Positions 59,988-64,000 of a stretch of DNA of 64,000 nt are shown piece by piece. The notes beneath the pieces are model-generated. The model was not told where the DNA came from. It made no database searches and was given only the letters and a program-made list of their open reading frames with translations. The position numbers were made by a program, and so were the translations under genes. The DNA comes from an uncultured Kiritimatiellota bacterium (GTDB taxonomy: Bacteria > Verrucomicrobiota > Kiritimatiellia > RFP12 > DVOR01). The DNA lies in NCBI GenBank assembly GCA_944389565.1, contig CALXMV010000008.1, forward strand, positions 1-64,000. The letters are read 5' to 3'. Numbering within the stretch: the stretch's first letter is position 1; every line of letters begins with the position of its first letter.

Positions 59988-61988
59988 ATGGCCGGGGAAA
60001 CGGAGGAGTTGCCGCTTTTCGGCGCGGACGCGGCGCGGGGGGAGACCGCCGGTGCCGGGGGGCTGGACGTGGCGCGGCTGTCGTTCGAGAGGGCGGAGAC
60101 GCTGACGTGGCGGGAGCTTTTCGAGGGGTTCGATTCGTTGCGGGCGATCACCTATTCGTCGGGGGTCGGGTTCGTGTGCGAGCTGGTGGGGATGTTCGAG
60201 GACGCGGAGGTGATTTTCGGCAGCGAGGAGGTGATGTCCTTCTCGTTGCAGGAGGTGATGGCGTACCAATGCAAGTTGCTGGAGCGTCTGCGGGAGGGTG
60301 CGGGCAAGGCGCGGGTGGATCTGGCGGCGCGGGTGGGGGCGGGCACGTTGCGGCTGTTCGTGGCGCGGGGGCGGCTGTCGCACGAGAAGGTCTATCTGCT
60401 CGCGGCGAAGGATGGCCGGCGGCGGGTGGTGATGGGATCGGCCAATCTGTCGTTCGCGGCGTTTGGCGGGCTCCAGCGCGAGAATATCGCGTGCTTGGAC
60501 GGGGAGGCGGCGTACACGTGGTATCTGGCGGGGTATGAACGGTTGCGCGAGGCGAGCACCGACCGGATCGGGCGGGAGGCGCTGGCGTTGGGCGACGCGG
60601 AGGCCAATCTGGAGGCGCTCCCGATCGCCGGCACGGTGAAGGTGCGCAAGGCGCTCGTCGTCGAGACGGTGCCGGAGGCGCGGGAGGAGGTACGCTTCGT
60701 GCTGGACGTGCGCAATCTGGCCGCCAAGCTCGCCCCCGCCGTGCCCAAGCCGGACAAGAAGGGGCGGCTCGTCCTCTCCCCGGAAAAGGTCAAGATCGTC
60801 CGTCGCCAGGTGATGGAGGATCGCGCCAAGGAGCGCGAGGTGCGCAGCGAGTACCCGCAGCTGGAGGTCTTCGTCGACGCGGGGGAGGCGCGGCTGAACG
60901 ACGTGCCGCTCGACCTCGCGCCGCCGGCCGAGGCGGTCGCCCATGACGTCGCCCTCTTCCTGCGGTACATGGATGGCTACGAGAAGTTCCATGGCGACGT
61001 GTCGGGGATGCAACGGCGCTATTTCGAGTTCGCGAACTGGTTTTTCTGCTCGCCCTTCATGGCCGCCATGCGCGACATGGCGACCCGTCACAACCAGAAC
61101 CTCCTGCCGTATCCCGTCTTCGGCCTCGTCTATGGCCAGAGCAAGGCCGGGAAGACCAGCTTCCTGGAGACGCTCCTGAAGATGATGATCGGGCAGAAGA
61201 CGAAGATCTCGGCGCCGGAGTTCACCCGCTCCAGCATCGAGGGCCTCAAGCGCACCGTCAAGGGCGCGCCCATCATCGTCGACGACCTCACGAACACCCG
61301 TTTCAACCAGCACGCCATCGAGACCATCAAGAACGACGACTTCGGCGTCTCCGACCGCCTGCTCCATTACCCCGCCGTCGTCATCAGCGCCAACGAGGAC
61401 GTCAAGGCCGTCGCGCCCGAGGTCATCCGCCGCACCGTCATCTGCCGCGTCCAGGCCGGCCTCACCAACACCGAGGTCATGCGCAGCAGCGTCGTGCGCA
61501 CCGTCCAGCGCGAGGTCGGCACCGCCCTTTACCGCGAGTACCTGCGCCGGATGCTGGAGGTCGCCGCCGACCTGCTTGAGCGCATGAAGGACGACGCCTC
61601 CGAAAGCGCGCCCGACATCCTGGCCGCCTCCTCGCGCGTCTTGGGCGACCTCTTCGCCGCCCACGCCCCGGGGCCGCTCCCGCCCTACATCCGCCCCCTC
61701 ACGCTCGACGACTATTTCAGCGAGAAGGTCACCGGCTCCTACGCCATCAAGACCATCCGCGACGCATGGGCCACCAGCCGCGCCTCTTTCGACGTCTCGC
61801 CCCGCTTCAACCGCCTGCAATACGACGCCGGCGCCACGTGGGAGGCCGACCGCATCCTCAAGGAACTCCCCGAGACCCTGGAGGCGCACAAATCCCGCAA
61901 CTGGGTCGTCATGAACCTCGACGCCGCCCGCGCCTTCTTTGAGATCCCCTTCGGGCGGTCGCTCCTCGACCGCCTGCTCCGCCGCTAG
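59988..61988 (+). CDS. Phospholipase-D-like nuclease fused to a P-loop ATPase
   Basis: The 666-residue protein joins two activities. The N-terminal part (about 35-190) is a PLD-like nuclease domain with one HKD-type motif: H132-E-K134 and G150-S151-A152-N153-L154-S155. A single motif means it must dimerise to be active, as in BfiI-like nucleases. After a linker (about 220-310), the C-terminal part (about 315-560) is an ATPase: Walker A GQSKAGKTS (383-391), Walker B IIVDD (429-433), a sensor VISANED (465-471), and arginines R481-R482. Its style is closer to SF3/VirE-like helicases than to AAA proteases. Nuclease-plus-ATPase fusions are typical of anti-phage or anti-plasmid proteins, but this role is inferred. 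Confidence 0.8.
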   Translation: MAGETEELPLFGADAARGETAGAGGLDVARLSFERAETLTWRELFEGFDSLRAITYSSGVGFVCELVGMFEDAEVIFGSEEVMSFSLQEVMAYQCKLLERLREGAGKARVDLAARVGAGTLRLFVARGRLSHEKVYLLAAKDGRRRVVMGSANLSFAAFGGLQRENIACLDGEAAYTWYLAGYERLREASTDRIGREALALGDAEANLEALPIAGTVKVRKALVVETVPEAREEVRFVLDVRNLAAKLAPAVPKPDKKGRLVLSPEKVKIVRRQVMEDRAKEREVRSEYPQLEVFVDAGEARLNDVPLDLAPPAEAVAHDVALFLRYMDGYEKFHGDVSGMQRRYFEFANWFFCSPFMAAMRDMATRHNQNLLPYPVFGLVYGQSKAGKTSFLETLLKMMIGQKTKISAPEFTRSSIEGLKRTVKGAPIIVDDLTNTRFNQHAIETIKNDDFGVSDRLLHYPAVVISANEDVKAVAPEVIRRTVICRVQAGLTNTEVMRSSVVRTVQREVGTALYREYLRRMLEVAADLLERMKDDASESAPDILAASSRVLGDLFAAHAPGPLPPYIRPLTLDDYFSEKVTGSYAIKTIRDAWATSRASFDVSPRFNRLQYDAGATWEADRILKELPETLEAHKSRNWVVMNLDAARAFFEIPFGRSLLDRLLRR

Positions 61989-62008
61989 GAAAGACAAAGG
62001 ACCCCGCC

Positions 62009-62575
62009 ATGCTCCCTCCCGAAGAGACCGCACGCATCACCCGCCGCCTCGACCTCAACGAGCGCCTCGTCTGGGCCGGCCGCCCCAAACCCACCGCCTT
62101 CGCCGTCACCACCGTCTTCCCCATGCTCTTCGGCGTCGCCTGGTGCTCCTTCGTCTCCCTTTTCATCGTGCAGATCGTCGGGGATTTTTGGGGCAAGGTC
62201 CACGCCGCCGACTTCCAGGGGCTGACGTGGGCGCAGATTTCCCCCCTCCTCTTCATGATCCCCTTCGTCCTCGCCGGCCTCGCCACCCTGGGCGCCCCGC
62301 TCTGGCACTATCTCGCCATGGCCGGCCAACGCTACGCCGTCACCGACAAACGCGCCCTCATCGTCGGCCGCTTCTTCACCCGGAGCCGCCGCCGCGCCGA
62401 GATCACGTGCGTCGACCGCGCCGACCATCGCAACGGCCTCACCGACCTCTTCTTCGCCTCCTCCAACGTCTACGTCAACGGCCAGCCCCAGCCCTTCGGC
62501 TTCCGCAACCTCCCCACCGCCGAGGCCCTCGCCGCCGAACGGGCCCTGCGCGCCCTCACCGACGGGCAGGCCTGA
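62009..62575 (+). CDS. PH-domain membrane protein
   Basis: The 188-residue protein has two hydrophobic helices (about 30-55 and 78-100), then a bacterial pleckstrin-homology-like domain (about 105-160: YAVTDKRALIVGRFF). Such proteins are small inner-membrane proteins of poorly known function. AAAGGA precedes the ATG, 20 bases after the nuclease-ATPase stop, so the two are likely co-transcribed. Its stop shares a base with the HAD gene start. Confidence 0.8.
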   Translation: MLPPEETARITRRLDLNERLVWAGRPKPTAFAVTTVFPMLFGVAWCSFVSLFIVQIVGDFWGKVHAADFQGLTWAQISPLLFMIPFVLAGLATLGAPLWHYLAMAGQRYAVTDKRALIVGRFFTRSRRRAEITCVDRADHRNGLTDLFFASSNVYVNGQPQPFGFRNLPTAEALAAERALRALTDGQA

Positions 62576-63402
62576 TGGACGCCCCCGCCGATATCCGCCT
62601 CGTCGTCACCGACATGGACGGCACCCTGCTCGACGCGGGGCGCCGTCTGCCCCTTGGCTTCCCCGAGGCCGTCCGCACCCTGGCCGATCGCGGCGTCGCC
62701 TGGGCCATCGCCAGCGGCCGCCAGCTCGGGAGCCTCCAGGCGTTCTTCGCCCCGCTCGGCCTCCCCCTCGCCATCATCGCCGAGAACGGCGCCCTCGCCG
62801 TCGAGGCCGGCGCGCGCGAACCCTTCTTCCGGGATCTCACCCCCGCCGCTTTCTTCGGCGACCTGGTCCGCGCCGCGCTCGCCGTCCCCGGCGCCGTGCC
62901 TGTCCTCTGCGGCGCGGGACGCGCGTGGGTCGCCCCCGCCGCCACCCCCGCCGACCTCCGCGAGATCGCCCCCTTCTTCGCCTTCCACGAACCGTGGCGC
63001 GACCTCGGCGACGCCCTCGCGCGGGAGGTCTGCAAGGTGGCCGTCTTCCATCCCCGCGCGGCCGAGGCGCTCTGGCCCCGGCTGGCGCCCTTCGCCCGGC
63101 CCGACCGGCGCGTCATCCTCTCCGGCCCGCAATGGATCGACGTCCAGCCCGCGCGGATCGACAAGGCCCGCGCGCTCGACGCCCTCCTCCGCCGCCGGGG
63201 GCTCCCGCCCGCCGCCGCGATCGTCTTCGGCGATTATCTCAACGACGCCGGCATGATGCGCCTCGGTTGCCGCTCCGTGGCGATGGCCAACGCCCTCCCC
63301 GAGATCCGCGCCCTCGCCGGGGCCGTCGCCCCGCCCAACACCGAGCGGGGCGTCCTCCGCCACCTGGCCGCCATCGGCCTCCTCCCCGCGCTCACGGCGT
63401 GA
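62575..63402 (+). CDS. HAD-superfamily hydrolase, Cof type
   Basis: The 275-residue protein is a sugar-phosphate-type phosphatase. It has motif I DMDGTLLD with the nucleophile aspartate, motif II IASGR, a Cof-type C2 cap domain, and motif IV GDYLNDAGMM. The fold is that of the Cof/YbjI group, whose substrates vary. The ATG at 62575 overlaps the upstream stop (TGATG). Its 3' end overlaps the 3' end of the next, opposing gene by 11 bases. Confidence 0.92.
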   Translation: MDAPADIRLVVTDMDGTLLDAGRRLPLGFPEAVRTLADRGVAWAIASGRQLGSLQAFFAPLGLPLAIIAENGALAVEAGAREPFFRDLTPAAFFGDLVRAALAVPGAVPVLCGAGRAWVAPAATPADLREIAPFFAFHEPWRDLGDALAREVCKVAVFHPRAAEALWPRLAPFARPDRRVILSGPQWIDVQPARIDKARALDALLRRRGLPPAAAIVFGDYLNDAGMMRLGCRSVAMANALPEIRALAGAVAPPNTERGVLRHLAAIGLLPALTA

Positions 63403-64000
63403 GCTCGATGAGGAGCACCTCGAAGGGCGCGAGGGTGAGCGCCTCGGGGAGCGGGAGCGTGCGCCCATGCGAGGAGTAGGGGATCGCGGAGGGTCTGGGG
63501 CAGGGCTCGCCGGCGGGGAGCTCCAACGCGGCGGGGAGGTCGGGCCGCCAGTCGCGCGGCTTGTCCGAGGGGTTGCGGACGACGAGGACGGCCTTCGTGG
63601 GCGACCAGGCGGCGTAGCCGTAGGGTTCGCCCTTGGTGGGGGAGCCGCCGTGCCAGTGGGTGTCGCGCAGGGTGGGGGCGTTGGCGCGGAGCCAACGGAT
63701 CGCCGCCGCCAGGATGTCCCACCACGCCTCGGGCATGAGCTCGGGCGAGACGTAGAGCTCCTGCAGGTCCGTGCCGCCGGCGACGCTCATCCACGCCTCG
63801 TTGGCGAAGGCGCGGGTGGCGGCGGGGTCGTCGCCCACGGCCATGCCGAACTGCTTGGCGACGATGACGCCATGGAGCATCACGGAGTTGAGCGGGTAGA
63901 GGGGGTTGTCGCGGGCGAGGCGGTCGTGCACCACGCCGTCGCGGTAGGTGATCCAACGCTCGCGGCTGGGGCCCGGGCCGGCCTGCCCCCAGTCGCCGCC
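63392..64000 (-). CDS. C-terminal part of a probable exported glycosidase (cut by the window end)
   Basis: The reading frame runs off the right edge; about 202 residues are visible. A segment with ERWITYRDG, NPLYPLNSVMLHG and EAWMSVAGGTDLQELYV resembles the C-terminal barrel half of GH36/GH27-like alpha-galactosidase relatives. The final 100 residues form a beta-sandwich (WSPTKAVLVVRNPSD, TLAPFEVLLIELTP). The start lies beyond the window, so the catalytic residues and signal peptide cannot be judged. Confidence 0.5.
   Translation of the reverse strand, partial: GGDWGQAGPGPSRERWITYRDGVVHDRLARDNPLYPLNSVMLHGVIVAKQFGMAVGDDPAATRAFANEAWMSVAGGTDLQELYVSPELMPEAWWDILAAAIRWLRANAPTLRDTHWHGGSPTKGEPYGYAAWSPTKAVLVVRNPSDKPRDWRPDLPAALELPAGEPCPRPSAIPYSSHGRTLPLPEALTLAPFEVLLIELTP

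Noticed and set aside
63392-63402. Frameshift or error where two genes converge
   Set aside because: The 11-base overlap of two convergent 3' ends is compatible with both complete reading frames, so no error need be assumed.

Overview
The window is a GC-rich bacterial chromosome segment, densely packed with genes in short operons on both strands. It suggests a Gram-negative, probably anaerobic, glycan-degrading bacterium of the PVC group, with Kiritimatiellae/Lentisphaerae-like gut bacteria the closest fit. This is inferred from the gene mix: two Tat-exported sulfatases, two GH20 and one GH3 glycosidase, a type III glutamine synthetase, a tricorn-like protease, a biotin-dependent carboxyltransferase subunit, and large exported proteins with lectin-like folds. 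No rRNA or phylogenetic marker was analysed, so the assignment is not proven.

Layout. 1-6430: an orphan promoter-terminator unit (possible small RNA), tgt, then an exported Cys-containing protein with a C-terminally short dsbD and a GH20 hexosaminidase. 6500-11400: hisC-hisB-hisA, then a sulfatase with a CBM9-like protein. 11440-16850: a tRNA-Ser diverging from rplM-rpsI, whose leader is structured, then a DEAD-box helicase and a Uup-type ABC-F protein. 16900-25660: a GH3 beta-glucosidase with a PA14 insert, converging on a DUF2723 glycosyltransferase-fmt-family II pyrophosphatase operon. 25690-28560: a 22-bp repeat array, tRNA-Gln, an Lrp/AsnC regulator coupled to an aminotransferase, and an RluA-type pseudouridine synthase. 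28570-32150: a glnN-yhcH-nadK operon. 32220-41520: two Sel1-repeat proteins, a small Cys-rich protein, a 1508-residue exported protein and a second GH20 enzyme. 41590-50780: miaB, a carboxyltransferase-biotinyl protein, an MsbA-like exporter, a tricorn-like protease and panD. 50800-59890: two minus-strand operons (cyclophilin-efflux lipoprotein-metallopeptidase, and exported protein-sulfatase-trmB-amidohydrolase-duplicated unknown protein). 59930-64000: a phospholipase-D-like nuclease fused to a P-loop ATPase, a PH-domain membrane protein, a HAD phosphatase, and the end of a probable glycosidase.

Themes. The hydrolases fit stepwise breakdown of sulfated, N-acetylated host glycans in the periplasm. 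Promoters show a consistent signature: an extended -10 of the form TGnTAtamT, often 17 bp from a weak TTGnnn -35. Four genes (hisC, the DUF2723 gene, glnN, the second GH20) start only 6-9 bases after the -10 and lack a Shine-Dalgarno sequence, so they are probably leaderless. A tandem 22-bp intergenic repeat family occurs at three places. The most system-like item is the nuclease-ATPase fusion at 59988-61988, which looks like an anti-phage or anti-plasmid effector.
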